From DASVTR01 sp036382855 (GTDB taxonomy: Bacteria > Acidobacteriota > Blastocatellia > Pyrinomonadales > Pyrinomonadaceae), in NCBI GenBank assembly GCA_036382855.1, contig DASVPO010000026.1, positions 74,426 to 138,425 of the forward strand: DNA of 64,000 nucleotides. The letters run 5' to 3'. A program made the translations under genes and the position numbers. The notes beneath the pieces were generated by a model. That model was given only the letters and a program-made list of their open reading frames with translations. It was not told the origin of the DNA and did no database searches. Positions 24,234 through 32,937 of this stretch are shown here, one piece after another (position 1 is the first letter of the stretch; the number at the start of each line of letters is the position of its first letter).

Positions 24234-24656
24234 ATGGACGTTCTCGAACTGGCTAAAAATCTCGGCACGATGAACGAGGCAGACCTGCGCGCGGCGGCGG
24301 AAGCCACCTTTTGCAACGATGCGGTCAGCATACAAGGCTGGCAGGTGAGCTTTCAAGGCCGCACGCTACAGGCGTCTTATCAGGCTTCTCCGATAAGTTC
24401 GGGTGACACGCTGCTGGGCGCTGCCGCCACCATTCTCTCGGCTGACCTTCGGCAGATATATTGCAGCGGCATGACTATGATGACCGGCGGGCCGCCTCCC
24501 GCACCGGGCACAGAGCTTGCCGCCAGGACCACTACCATGCTTTACACGCCAAGCGGCAACAACACAACCGTCACAGGCTGGGCCACAGGCGTTATCCTGA
24601 GAGCGGACGGCTCAAATTGCCTCTACTTTTACCAGCAGTCGTTCAACGTCGGTTGA
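24234..24656 (+). CDS. Hypothetical protein, 140 aa
   Basis: Not recognised. The ATG at 24234 follows a good GAGGAG site; the frame is open upstream to 24012, but that part looks non-coding. The product (MDVLELAKNLGTMNEADLRA...) has a short helical N-terminus and then a Thr/Gly/Ser-rich, beta-looking region without signal peptide. It contains scattered cysteines and several Tyr/Gln. It could be a small effector-like or self-assembling protein, but no family is visible. Confidence 0.6.
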   Translation: MDVLELAKNLGTMNEADLRAAAEATFCNDAVSIQGWQVSFQGRTLQASYQASPISSGDTLLGAAATILSADLRQIYCSGMTMMTGGPPPAPGTELAARTTTMLYTPSGNNTTVTGWATGVILRADGSNCLYFYQQSFNVG

Positions 24657-24670
24657 TGCAGGGCAAAGCA

Positions 24671-24742
24671 AGGATGAAGGCGGAACACGGAACGCCGGAA
24701 AGCTTATCTTTCATTCCGGGTTTCGCGTTCCGCCTTCATCTT
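24671..24742. repeat. Hairpin between convergent genes, GGATGAAGGCGGAAC-type arms
   Basis: Arms 24671-24700 and 24714-24742 pair (AGGATGAAGGCGGAACACGG with CGCGTTCCGCCTTCATC). It sits between two convergent genes and is a probable two-way terminator. It shares sequence with the hairpin between the tRNA genes at 54010-54100. Confidence 0.8.
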
Positions 24743-24761
24743 TCGTCTCTGTCTTTGTCAA

Positions 24762-25082
24762 TTACGGCATGGTACTGACGGAGATGATGTCGGACCATTC
24801 GCCGACGGGTTCGTCGCGTTTGATGTAACGGACGCGATACTCGCGCACTTCCGCCATGTCGGGCGTGAGCGGCGGGCGCGAGTCAATGTACGGGCTGTAG
24901 GCGTCGTAGCCGAGCAGCACCCACTGAAGTTCGCCTGCGCGCTGGCTTTCAATCAACACGCCGTCGTAGCCCCTCTTGTTAAACTCGATTCTGACTTCGC
25001 TGTTCGTGTCGAACGGCTCGACAGCGCTGTAGAACCGTCCAACAACCTTGTAGATTGCTCCAACAAAGTTGTTGGACTGCAT
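24762..25082 (-). CDS. Hypothetical protein, 106 aa
   Basis: Not recognised with confidence. A compact, Tyr/Arg/Glu-rich soluble protein (RIEFNKRGYDGVLIESQRAG, LTPDMAEVREYRVRYIKRDE, VGEWSDIISVSTMP). The strand pattern YRVRYIKRDEPVGEWSDIISV resembles the last strands of a fibronectin type III-like fold. It has no signal peptide. It is convergent with the preceding gene and followed upstream by an AT-rich inverted repeat. Confidence 0.6.
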   Translation of the reverse strand: MQSNNFVGAIYKVVGRFYSAVEPFDTNSEVRIEFNKRGYDGVLIESQRAGELQWVLLGYDAYSPYIDSRPPLTPDMAEVREYRVRYIKRDEPVGEWSDIISVSTMP

Positions 25083-25220
25083 ATTCCACTGGCAAACCCT
25101 GCCAACTCGCCCGAAGCGCCTGAATATTGACGGGGAGTAGCTAGCGAAAGGATTAACTCTTTATTCGTTTGCCACCTGTGCATATTAGAACATGTCAGAA
25201 ATTGTGATTATGTTGAAGAA

Positions 25221-25258
25221 TTCAATATAATCTGCTCTGTAAAGCAGATTATATTGAA
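25221..25258. repeat. Perfect 16-bp inverted repeat, AT-rich
   Basis: TTCAATATAATCTGCT (25221-25236) and its exact complement (25243-25258) flank a 6-base loop. It lies in an AT-rich stretch just before the AT-rich membrane-protein gene and could be a terminator, an operator or the end of a mobile element. Confidence 0.85.
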
Positions 25259-25291
25259 AGTTTCTGTGTAAGAAGCGCTAGACCCTTGAGT

Positions 25292-26116
25292 ATGGAAAGT
25301 AAAACTGAACATAATCAACCCTCAAAGGAAGAAGTTGTAAATCTCAAGGACTTCATTGACGAACACCAAAAGATTCTTGCTGTAATTGGGGTGTTTGTTG
25401 CGCTTTCAGTGTTTTGGAGTAACCTACCGCTCAAGCATATTAGTTCTTTCATCTCTTTCCTGTGTTTAGCTGCTACTGTTCCCTTATTCTTAGAAATTTA
25501 CCGAAAATTCGATTTTAGAAAGTCGTCTTGGTTGCTTATCATCTTCCTGAATATATTTGCGCCCCTCATGGGGTATACAGCATGGTATCTGCTGATAGGC
25601 TTTCGCTCTCATTGGCGAACGCAAATGTGGAACTTGGTCTTTTGGGCTTTCGCTATTCCTATATGGTTAATGTACAGGAGAATAACGTTACCTGAACGCA
25701 TAAATAACTGGATTGCAAATCATCATCTAAAATCCATTTTACGAGATAACGAGAAGCTATTAGAAGAATCAGAACTTCCTGATGAAGCAAAGAAGGGGTT
25801 AAGAGAAAAATGGACTAAAGAAGTCAAAATCCTTATGCAGCCTTCTCCCTTAGAGAGAAAAGTATCACGTATTTTACTTAATGTTATCGCGGGAGTGATA
25901 GTGTTTATTGTTTGCGGATATATAGCAGAATATTTGGGTAAGGTGATTAATAAGCGCCTTGATAAAGTTTATGAATCATATAATGCTGCGGAAGCTACGC
26001 CCTCCCCGACCGTGCTGCCGCTTCCGTCTGTTAGTCCGACGCTGCAAGCATCTCCCGTAGCAACACCAACTCCTGAACCGAGTCAGGCTGCCCACACCTC
26101 GCCTTCTCCAACATAA
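25292..26116 (+). CDS. Membrane protein of unknown function, probably acquired
   Basis: 274 aa. A charged N-terminus is followed by about four membrane segments within residues 30-135 (ILAVIGVFVALSVFW, FISFLCLAATVPLFL, WLLIIFLNIFAPLMG, NLVFWAFAIPIWLM). Then come a charged cytoplasmic helix (about 150-195), another membrane segment (IAGVIVFIVCGYIAEYL) and a Pro/Thr/Ser-rich tail. Codon use is much more A/T-rich than the neighbours, except for the tail, which is GC-rich. This suggests horizontal transfer with a locally derived end. The ATG at 25292 is preferred to a TTG at 25286. Confidence 0.65.
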   Translation: MESKTEHNQPSKEEVVNLKDFIDEHQKILAVIGVFVALSVFWSNLPLKHISSFISFLCLAATVPLFLEIYRKFDFRKSSWLLIIFLNIFAPLMGYTAWYLLIGFRSHWRTQMWNLVFWAFAIPIWLMYRRITLPERINNWIANHHLKSILRDNEKLLEESELPDEAKKGLREKWTKEVKILMQPSPLERKVSRILLNVIAGVIVFIVCGYIAEYLGKVINKRLDKVYESYNAAEATPSPTVLPLPSVSPTLQASPVATPTPEPSQAAHTSPSPT

Positions 26117-26172
26117 TCTAAGCGCCGTCCTCGTGCTTCAAAGCAATAAATAAGATAACAGATTGTCAGCCA

Positions 26173-28134
26173 CTAGGAGTTCGCGGCTTCGGTGGCGAGG
26201 TTGTCCCATTCTTCGTAGAGGGCGCGGAGGCGTGAGTCCGTTTGTTGGTAGTCGTCGTTGATGGTGCGGAGGCGCGCGGGGTCGCGTGCGATTTCGGGTT
26301 GAGAGAGTTGTTCGGAGAGCGCGGAGAGGTGCGCTTCGGCTGCGGCGATTTCAGCTTCGATGGTGTTGGAATCGCGCGCGGGCTGCTTCCCGCCTTTTTT
26401 GCCTTTGGGGGTTGTGGGCTTGTTGGATGCAGGCTTGGCTTTGTTGGCGGCGGGAGCGGGAGACTTTTCAGTTGTAGCGGCGGTTTCGGTTTTCGCCTGG
26501 GCGTCGCGGAGGGCGGCGGCCGTTGCGTTACGGTTGGCGGCTTTCCAATCGTGGTATTCGGTGTAGTCGCCGTCGTAGTGCTCGGCGTGGCCCAGCCCGT
26601 CGAGGGCGAGGATTTGGGTGGCGACGCGGTCAAGGAAATAGCGGTCGTGGCTGATGGTGATGATTGTGCCCTGATAGGCATCAAGCGCTTCTTCGAGGGC
26701 TTCACGCGAGGGAATGTCGAGGTGATTGGTCGGCTCGTCTAGGACGAGGACGTTGACACGCGAGTAGATGAGTTTGGCGAGGGCGAGGCGGCCTTTCTCG
26801 CCGCCGGAGAGGTCGCGCACGTGCTTGTAAACGTCGTCGCCTGTGAAGAGAAAGCGCGCGAGGAAGGAGCGCAGTTCGCCTGCGGTCGCCGTCGAGGGAG
26901 CGACGCGGCGTAGCTCCATGATGATTTCGTTGCGGTCGTCGAGGTCGTCGAGTTGCTGTGCGTAGTAGCCGACTTGCACTTTCGTTCCCCAGCGCATCTC
27001 GCCGTCAAGCAAGGGCAGCTTGCCGAGCACGCTCTTGATGAAGGTGGTCTTGCCGGAGCCATTTGGGCCAATGATGCCGAGGGCTTCGCCGCGCCGGAGC
27101 GTAAACGTAATATCGCTCGCGAGCGTTTTGCCGGGATAACCGATGGTCGCTTCTACAACGGTCAGCACTTGCGTTCCGGCGCGCTCGATTGCTTGCAGGT
27201 TGAAGTTGCCGGACGACTGGTCCGCGCGCACGGCTTCAACGCGTTCAAGCTTCTGGAGCATCGTGCGGCGCGATTTGGCCTGCTTGGTCTTCTGTCCGGC
27301 AAGGTTGCGGCGGATAAACTCTTCGGTCTTGGCGATTAAATGTTGCTGGTTTTCGTAGGCGCGCTGTTGGGCTTCGCGGCGCACTTCGCGTTCGACCAGA
27401 TAAGCCGAATAGTTGCCCGTGTAGCTTGCGGCACGACCCTGCTCAACCTCCACGATGCGGCGGCAGGTGCGGTCCAAGAAATAACGGTCGTGGCTGATGA
27501 CGACGTAAGCCGCGGCGTAGGTCTGTAGAAACTCTTCGAGCCATTCAATGGAGTCAACGTCCAGATGGTTAGTCGGCTCATCGAGCAGCAGCACGTCAGG
27601 CTCGGCCAGAAGCAGCCTTGCGAGGCCGAGGCGATTCTGCTGCCCACCCGAAAGCTTCTCCGTCTCCATCTGCCACATCTCACGACCGAAGCCCAAGCCC
27701 TGCAAGATAGCTTCGGCCCTCGCCGCATACTCGAAGCCGCCTTCTCGTTCAAACTCATGCTGCAAATCGCTGTAGCGTTCGAGCACAGCTTCGAGGTCGT
27801 CCGGGGCTTCGGCCATTCGATGCTCAAGCTCGTGCATCTCGTGTTCAATCTGCTGCAAACGTCCGAAGGCGGAGAGCGCGGATTCGTGTACGGTCGAACC
27901 CGGTTCGAAGTGTACGTGCTGCGCGAGCAGGCCGAGACGCACGCCGCGCGCACGTACAACGTCGCCGCGGTCAGCCGTCTCCTCGCCGCTGATGAGACGG
28001 AAGATGGTCGTCTTCCCCGCGCCGTTCCGTCCGACGAGGCCGACGTGCTCGCCCGGATTAACCTGCAACGATGCGCCGCGCAAGACATCCTGCGCGCTAT
28101 AGGATTTATAAACGTCTGACAGACGGAACAACAT
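26173..28134 (-). CDS. ABC-F family ATPase (Uup/YdiF-like)
   Basis: 653 aa with two ABC domains and no membrane segments. Walker A motifs are GRNGAGKTT and GPNGSGKTT, signatures LSGGQQNRLGLARLL and LSGGEKGRLALAKLI, and Walker B VLLLDEPTNHLD and VLVLDEPTNHLD. An interdomain linker of about 80 residues and a C-terminal Ala/Lys/Pro linker plus coiled coil (about 585-653) match Uup/YdiF-type ABC-F proteins. These act on the ribosome rather than in transport. It could be a housekeeping translation factor or an antibiotic-resistance type; the coiled coil favours the former. Confidence 0.9.
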   Translation of the reverse strand: MLFRLSDVYKSYSAQDVLRGASLQVNPGEHVGLVGRNGAGKTTIFRLISGEETADRGDVVRARGVRLGLLAQHVHFEPGSTVHESALSAFGRLQQIEHEMHELEHRMAEAPDDLEAVLERYSDLQHEFEREGGFEYAARAEAILQGLGFGREMWQMETEKLSGGQQNRLGLARLLLAEPDVLLLDEPTNHLDVDSIEWLEEFLQTYAAAYVVISHDRYFLDRTCRRIVEVEQGRAASYTGNYSAYLVEREVRREAQQRAYENQQHLIAKTEEFIRRNLAGQKTKQAKSRRTMLQKLERVEAVRADQSSGNFNLQAIERAGTQVLTVVEATIGYPGKTLASDITFTLRRGEALGIIGPNGSGKTTFIKSVLGKLPLLDGEMRWGTKVQVGYYAQQLDDLDDRNEIIMELRRVAPSTATAGELRSFLARFLFTGDDVYKHVRDLSGGEKGRLALAKLIYSRVNVLVLDEPTNHLDIPSREALEEALDAYQGTIITISHDRYFLDRVATQILALDGLGHAEHYDGDYTEYHDWKAANRNATAAALRDAQAKTETAATTEKSPAPAANKAKPASNKPTTPKGKKGGKQPARDSNTIEAEIAAAEAHLSALSEQLSQPEIARDPARLRTINDDYQQTDSRLRALYEEWDNLATEAANS

Positions 28135-28174
28135 AAAACTATCGGCAATGAGCAGCAGCAGCCATCAAGGAAAA

Positions 28175-28209
28175 GCAGCGAGCGGAAAGACTTTGTTTCC
28201 GCTCACTGC
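28175..28209 (-). terminator. Hairpin downstream of the PpiC-type gene
   Basis: GCAGCGAGCGGAAA (28175-28188) pairs with TTTCCGCTCACTGC (28196-28209) with a single G-T wobble. It lies after the minus-strand PpiC gene and before the ABC-F gene, a plausible terminator or spacer structure. Confidence 0.55.
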
Positions 28210-28253
28210 CAGCTTGTGCGGCCTTTCGTGCCCGCTGCCTTCTGCCCGTGCGC

Positions 28254-29465
28254 TTAGCTCTTCGGCGTCGGCTTCGTTGCAGGCGCAGAGGTTGAAGTAT
28301 TGGCAGCGGGGCTGCCGGTTGGTGCGGCGTTAGTGTTAGTTGCAGCAGGCGTCGCAGCGTTATTTGCTGGCGGCTGGGCCGGACGCGCCGCGCCGTAGTT
28401 AATAGGGCTGTTCAGCATGTTGGTCGCGAGGTAGTTGACTATCTTGGCGTCGTTCATCGCAACTTCAAGGAGCGCCGCGTTCAAAAGCTGCTTGCGCTGA
28501 TTGCGCAGGGCTTCCGTAATCTGCTCGCGCACGCCTGGACTATCGAGCGTCAGGTTCTCATTTTGCAGTTGCTTGCGCTGCAACTTGAAGATGTACCAGC
28601 GTCCGCCAAACTGCGTCGGCGTGGTAAAGCTGCCGACCTGCATCGTATTGAAAAAATCTGCTACCAACTGCGCAGGAAAGTTGTTCTGCTTGAGGTCGTC
28701 TTCGGTGGCGAAGCCGATGTCGCCGCCGCGCGCGTTGCTGGGGTCTTCGCTGCGTGCGCGGGCCACGTCTGCAAAGTCTGCGCCGGTCTTCAACTGCGAG
28801 TAGATGTTGTCAATCTTCAGCTTCGCGTCAGCTTCGCTCTTGGCATCGTCCGGCGCGCCGTTATCGCGCGGGTCAACGGCAATCATCGCCAGTTGCACGC
28901 CGCGCGCGTTGACGAACAACTGCTTGTTGTTGTTGTAGTAGTCTTCGACTTCCTTGTCCATGATTTGAATCGTCCCGTAAGTCTTATCCTGTAGCTTCTG
29001 GATGGCTACGGACTTGCGGGCCTCCTCGCGCAGGGTCTCCATCGTCTGGTCCTGCTCCTTGAGCCGCTTGAGAAACTGCTCTTCGGTCATGTTGCTGGAA
29101 GCCTTGAGGTCGTTGATGAAGCGATTAATCTCTTCGTCGCTCGGCACGAGTTTCTCTTTTTCCGCGCGCTGCAACAGTACCTCCTGCTGCACCAGCCCGG
29201 TCAGCACATTCATCCGCGCCTGGGCCAACTGCATCGGCGTCAGATTCGACTGCTGCCCCTGCGCCTTCTGGCTGAGGACTTTATCCACCTCGCTGAGCAT
29301 GATGTTTTTGCCGTTGACGGTGGCGGCCACGCCGCTCTCGACGCCGCCCTGCGCGCCGCTGCCGCTGCGATTGCACGCACTCAAAAGAAGCGCGACGAGC
29401 GCGATTGCTGTTATGACGTATGTTTGCTTGATGACTCTATGCACTTTGGCTTTCTGCTCCTTCAA
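28254..29465 (-). CDS. SurA/PrsA-like peptidyl-prolyl isomerase lipoprotein
   Basis: 403 aa with a lipoprotein signal (ITAIALVALLLSAC, acylated Cys about residue 31) and a SurA N-terminal-like chaperone region (about 45-160). A parvulin-type PpiC domain follows at about 175-300 (LAMIAVDPRD, DFADVARARSEDPSNARGGD, GSFTTPTQFGGRWYIFKL). The tail is Ala/Asn/Thr/Pro-rich and low-complexity (about 350-403). It would fold outer-membrane or secreted proteins at the membrane surface. A divergent rpmB follows upstream. Confidence 0.88.
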   Translation of the reverse strand: MKEQKAKVHRVIKQTYVITAIALVALLLSACNRSGSGAQGGVESGVAATVNGKNIMLSEVDKVLSQKAQGQQSNLTPMQLAQARMNVLTGLVQQEVLLQRAEKEKLVPSDEEINRFINDLKASSNMTEEQFLKRLKEQDQTMETLREEARKSVAIQKLQDKTYGTIQIMDKEVEDYYNNNKQLFVNARGVQLAMIAVDPRDNGAPDDAKSEADAKLKIDNIYSQLKTGADFADVARARSEDPSNARGGDIGFATEDDLKQNNFPAQLVADFFNTMQVGSFTTPTQFGGRWYIFKLQRKQLQNENLTLDSPGVREQITEALRNQRKQLLNAALLEVAMNDAKIVNYLATNMLNSPINYGAARPAQPPANNAATPAATNTNAAPTGSPAANTSTSAPATKPTPKS

Positions 29466-29634
29466 AAGAAACGACGCCCACGAGCGTGAGCGCTTCTCCC
29501 GCGCTCACTTGACGCCCTTCAAAACTGTTTGCTATAACTTTTCGTTTCGCACTTGCTCTTAACTATTGACTATCTTTAACACTCAAAGCTATTCGCGCTT
29601 TCCGAGAAAAGCGCATCGGAGGTCTTGAAATCTT

Positions 29635-29829
29635 ATGGCAAAACGTTGTGAAGTCTGCGGCAAAGGGCCTCAGTTCGGCAATAATGTTTCACACGCAAAC
29701 AATCGCACGCGTCGTCGCTTTGACCCGAACCTGCAATCCATACGCGTTCAGCGTCCGCAGGGCGGCGCGCAGCGCATGAAGGTTTGCACCACCTGCATCA
29801 AGGCAGGCAAGGTCGCGAAAGCGGCCTAA
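29635..29829 (+). CDS. rpmB: 50S ribosomal protein L28
   Basis: 64 aa, MAKRCEVCGKGPQFGNNVSHANNRTRRRF. It has four cysteines in two CxxC pairs (CEVC and CTTC), the zinc-binding C+ form of L28. A GGAGG ribosome-binding site precedes the ATG. Confidence 0.97.
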   Translation: MAKRCEVCGKGPQFGNNVSHANNRTRRRFDPNLQSIRVQRPQGGAQRMKVCTTCIKAGKVAKAA

Positions 29830-29830
29830 C

Positions 29831-29932
29831 AAGGGGCGCATGCCCTTTCGTCTCTCAAACTTAATGGCTACCGGGTTCGGCGTTTCTTCTCAGATGCTAT
29901 GCACAAGGGAAACGCTGGCTTGGTAGCCATTA
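29831..29932. terminator. Terminator hairpins between rpmB and ridA
   Basis: First a short stem AAGGG-GCGCATG-CCCTT (29831-29846) right after the rpmB stop. Then a long imperfect inverted repeat whose outer arms AATGGCTACC and GGTAGCCATT (29863-29872, 29923-29932) enclose GGCGTTTC/GAAACGC pairs. The genes converge here, so the long one can serve both. Confidence 0.75.
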
Positions 29933-30313
29933 TTTTCCGAGAAACGCGATGGCCTCTATTTCAACAAGCGCACCGCGCGGCAACCCTGCCGCTTGAACCG
30001 TCGCACGCGCCGGCGGCTTCTCCGTAAAGTAGCGGCCGTAGACTTCGTTCATCGCCGCGAAATCACCCATCTCCGCAAGAAACACGGTCGTCTTCACAAC
30101 CTGCTCAAGGCCCGCTCCGGCTGCTTCCAGTACGGCCGAGAGATTGCGCATCACCTGCTCGGTCTGCTCCGCAATACCGCCCTCCACAAACTCTCCCGTT
30201 CGCGGGTCAAGCGGAATCTGTCCCGAAGCGAAAATAAAACCGCTCGCAATGACGGCCTGCGAATAAGGCCCAATCGCGCGCGGCGCGTTCTCCGTCTCGA
30301 CAATCTGTCTCAC
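29930..30313 (-). CDS. ridA: RidA family enamine/imine deaminase
   Basis: 127 aa with the RidA pattern APRAIGPYSQAV, ASGFIFASGQIPLDP, VVKTTVFLAEMGDFAAMNEVY and the catalytic Arg in PPARATVQAAGLPRGALVEIEAIA. It hydrolyses reactive enamines released by PLP enzymes. Complete and of normal length. It sits downstream of rel in the same orientation, separated by a long purine-rich hairpin. Confidence 0.92.
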   Translation of the reverse strand: MRQIVETENAPRAIGPYSQAVIASGFIFASGQIPLDPRTGEFVEGGIAEQTEQVMRNLSAVLEAAGAGLEQVVKTTVFLAEMGDFAAMNEVYGRYFTEKPPARATVQAAGLPRGALVEIEAIAFLGK

Positions 30314-30398
30314 TGTCCCGAAAACCTCTTTTCCGGCGGCTTAAACAAATTTCGCATTTTAACAGAAAGGGTGAGTAAAACGGAAACGAGGAACGAAG

Positions 30399-30501
30399 AG
30401 AAGGGCAAAAAGGGAAAGGGGGAAGAGGGGAAAGGGAAAAGACAACTCTACATCAGGGTGCGTGCTTTCCTTTTACCCTCTTCCCCTTTGACACCTTTCC
30501 C
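30399..30501. repeat. Hairpin with G/A-rich arms between ridA and rel
   Basis: Left arm 30399-30441 (GAAGGG, AGGGAAAGGGGGAAGAGGGG, AAAGGGAAAAG) pairs with right arm 30466-30501 (CTTTCCTTTTACCCTCTTCCCC, CCTTTCCCC). Each arm is a degenerate run of GGGGAAA units. On the minus strand it directly follows the rel stop. Confidence 0.75.
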
Positions 30502-30509
30502 CAGTTGCT

Positions 30510-32696
30510 TTATGCGATGTTTTGCAGGCGCTCGACATCGAGCACGCCGGGCACGCTCTTGATTGAGTTGATGACCTTATCCAGATGTTTTACGTCGAAG
30601 ACTTCGACCGTCACCTCAATGCGCCCGCGCTCGTCGTCCACGACGGAAGCACGCGCGTCGCGAATCCCCGTCTTCATATCAGAGATCGCGCCGGTGATGC
30701 CCGCAATCATTCCCGTCCGATTTTCCGTTATCGCCAGCAGCTTAACGGCGTAGGCCGCGTTATCAGATTTCCCTGCCCACTCGACTTCAACCACACGCTC
30801 CGGGTTAACCATCAACTGCATCACGTTCTTGCAGCGCCTTGTGTGGACGGCCACACCTTTGCCGCGCGTGACGTAGCCTATAATCTCCTCGCCCCGCAAG
30901 GGATTGCAGCAGCGAGCGCGCATCACCATCAAATCGTCTACCCCGCGCACGACAATCGAATCGTCGCCAAGGCGAATCAAACGCTTCATGGCGCGCACGC
31001 CGCTCTGAATACGCGACTCTTTTTTCGCTTCCAGTTCGGCAAACTTTTCCGGCCCGATGTATTTCGCGATGATGTTGCGCGGCACAACCTTGCCGTAGCC
31101 GATGGCGGCCAGCAGGTCGTCTATGCGCCCGTAACCGTAGTCGGCCGCGACACGTTTGAAAGGGCCGTCCGAGTCGTTCAGCAATTTCTTGACGGAAACC
31201 TGAAATCGCGCCGCCTCCTTCTCGAAGAGCTTGCGGCCAATCTCGATTGATTCGGCGCGCTGCTGCTCTGCGACCCAGTGGCGTACGCGATTGCGCGCGC
31301 GAGAGGTAACGATGAAGTTGAGCCAATCGCGCGAAGGATGAGAATTCGCGCTGGTGATAATCTCGACGACATCGCCGTTTTGAATCTGCGTTCGGAGCGG
31401 AACTATGCGGCCGTTAATGCGCGCGCCGGTGCAGTTGTTGCCGACCTCTGAGTGAATCATGTAGGCGAAATCAACGGGGGTCGCGCCGCGCGGGAGTTGG
31501 ATGACACGGCCCATCGGCGTGAAGGCGTAAACGTCCTTCGGATAAAGGTCGAGCTTGAGCGAGTCCAGAAAGTCGCGTGAGTCTTTGACATCCTGCGTCC
31601 ATTCGACGAGCGAGCGCAGTGCTTGCAAAGCTTCGTCGTCATCATTAGCGCCGCGCTTGCCTTCCTTGTATTTCCAGTGAGCGGCGACGCCCTCTTCCGC
31701 GATGTGGTGCATCTCTTCGGTGCGAATTTGCACTTCAAAAGATTGGCCCTTATCGCCTATGACGGAGGTATGCAAGGATTGATAGAGATTATCGCGAGGC
31801 GTAGCAATCCAGTCTTTGATGCGGCCCGGAACGGGCTTCCACGTATTGTGTATGACGCCGAGCGCGGCGTAGCAGTGGCGCACTTCGTTTGGCGTGATGA
31901 CGCGCGCCGCGACCAGATCATAAACCTGATCAAGCTCTATCTTCTGCTTGTTGAGTTTCTTCCAGATTGAATAGAGTCGTTTGACGCGGCCTTCGATACG
32001 CATGTAGGGCACTTCCGCCTCGTGCATCTTCTCTTCGATGCGTGCGGTGACGGAGGCCAGAAACTTTTCATTCTCAGGCCGACGCTTCTCAAGCTGCGCC
32101 GTTAGCTCGCGGTAGTCTTCAGGATGAAGATGCTGAAAGGAGAGGTCTTCAAGCTCGCCGCGCAGTTTGCCCATACCGAGGCGATGAGCGATGGGCGCGA
32201 AAATGTCCATCGTCTCCTGCGCGATGCGCTTCCGTTTTTCGGGCTTCAGGAATTGAAGGGTGCGCATGTTGTGAAGACGGTCGGCCAACTTGACGAGCAC
32301 GACGCGCACATCGTCAACCATCGCCAGCAACATCTTGCGAACGTTTTCGGCCTGCTGCTCTTCGCGCGAAACGTTGCTGATCTGCGCAATCTTCGTCAGC
32401 CCGTCAACCAGATGCGTCACTTCGTCTCCGAAGTATTGACGGATGGTATCGAGGTCAACGAGCGTGTCCTCAACGACATCGTGCAACAATCCAGTCGCAA
32501 CAGAAACCGTATCGAGCCGCATGTCCGCGAGGATGTTTGCGACTTCGAGCGGGTGAACGAGGTAGGGTTCGCCCGAAGCGCGCGTCTGCCCCTTATGCTC
32601 GCGCGCCGAAAAAAAATAGGCGCGGCGCAGCATGTCCAGGTCGGCCTGCGGATGATTGCGCCCGACTTTTTCCAGAATGTCTTCGATGCGAATCAT
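30510..32696 (-). CDS. rel: RelA/SpoT family (p)ppGpp synthetase/hydrolase
   Basis: 728-aa long Rel. The HD hydrolase domain is intact (YLVHPLEVANIL, LLHDVVEDT). The synthetase domain (about 230-350) has GRVKRLYSIWKKL and YQSLHTSVIG, followed by a TGS domain (VYAFTPMGRVIQLPRGATPVDFAYMIHSEVG), a helical/RIS zinc-type region (MRARCCNPLRGEEIIGYVTRGKGVAVH) and a C-terminal ACT domain. An intact HD site means it is probably bifunctional and the only long Rel. The synthetase motif has Arg where most have His (VKRLYSI). Confidence 0.94.
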   Translation of the reverse strand: MIRIEDILEKVGRNHPQADLDMLRRAYFFSAREHKGQTRASGEPYLVHPLEVANILADMRLDTVSVATGLLHDVVEDTLVDLDTIRQYFGDEVTHLVDGLTKIAQISNVSREEQQAENVRKMLLAMVDDVRVVLVKLADRLHNMRTLQFLKPEKRKRIAQETMDIFAPIAHRLGMGKLRGELEDLSFQHLHPEDYRELTAQLEKRRPENEKFLASVTARIEEKMHEAEVPYMRIEGRVKRLYSIWKKLNKQKIELDQVYDLVAARVITPNEVRHCYAALGVIHNTWKPVPGRIKDWIATPRDNLYQSLHTSVIGDKGQSFEVQIRTEEMHHIAEEGVAAHWKYKEGKRGANDDDEALQALRSLVEWTQDVKDSRDFLDSLKLDLYPKDVYAFTPMGRVIQLPRGATPVDFAYMIHSEVGNNCTGARINGRIVPLRTQIQNGDVVEIITSANSHPSRDWLNFIVTSRARNRVRHWVAEQQRAESIEIGRKLFEKEAARFQVSVKKLLNDSDGPFKRVAADYGYGRIDDLLAAIGYGKVVPRNIIAKYIGPEKFAELEAKKESRIQSGVRAMKRLIRLGDDSIVVRGVDDLMVMRARCCNPLRGEEIIGYVTRGKGVAVHTRRCKNVMQLMVNPERVVEVEWAGKSDNAAYAVKLLAITENRTGMIAGITGAISDMKTGIRDARASVVDDERGRIEVTVEVFDVKHLDKVINSIKSVPGVLDVERLQNIA

Positions 32697-32700
32697 AAAA

Positions 32701-32795
32701 AGCAGCAGTCAGGAGCCAGAATCCCGCAAGCCGGAATAAACGGCAGCAACCGTTTTTCTATTCCGACTTTTCTTTCGGGTTCTGACTCCTGCTTT
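32701..32795. repeat. Hairpin upstream of rel
   Basis: Arms 32701-32743 (AGCAGTCAGGAGCCAGAATCCC, GGAATAAACGG) and 32750-32795 (CCGTTTTTC, TATTCCG, GGGTTCTGACTCCTGCTT) pair imperfectly. It directly precedes the rel start, in the 5' untranslated region. Confidence 0.75.
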
Positions 32796-32822
32796 ATTAA
32801 TTCTACCTCTACGCATTATAGC

Positions 32823-32862
32823 AACAGGTGACGCCTGACCCTAAAGTCAAGCGTCACCTGTT
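32823..32862 (-). terminator. Terminator of the TonB-TPR operon region
   Basis: AACAGGTGACGC (32823-32834) pairs with GCGTCACCTGTT (32851-32862), with inner TGAC/GTCA pairing. It is about 75 bases past the stop of the TPR lipoprotein gene on the minus strand. Confidence 0.7.
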
Positions 32863-32937
32863 CGAGATATTCGAGTTGAAACAGAATGCCGGTCGCTTAA
32901 CGGCGTAGAAGAAGCGGCGGCTGTTTCTGCTTCGCGA

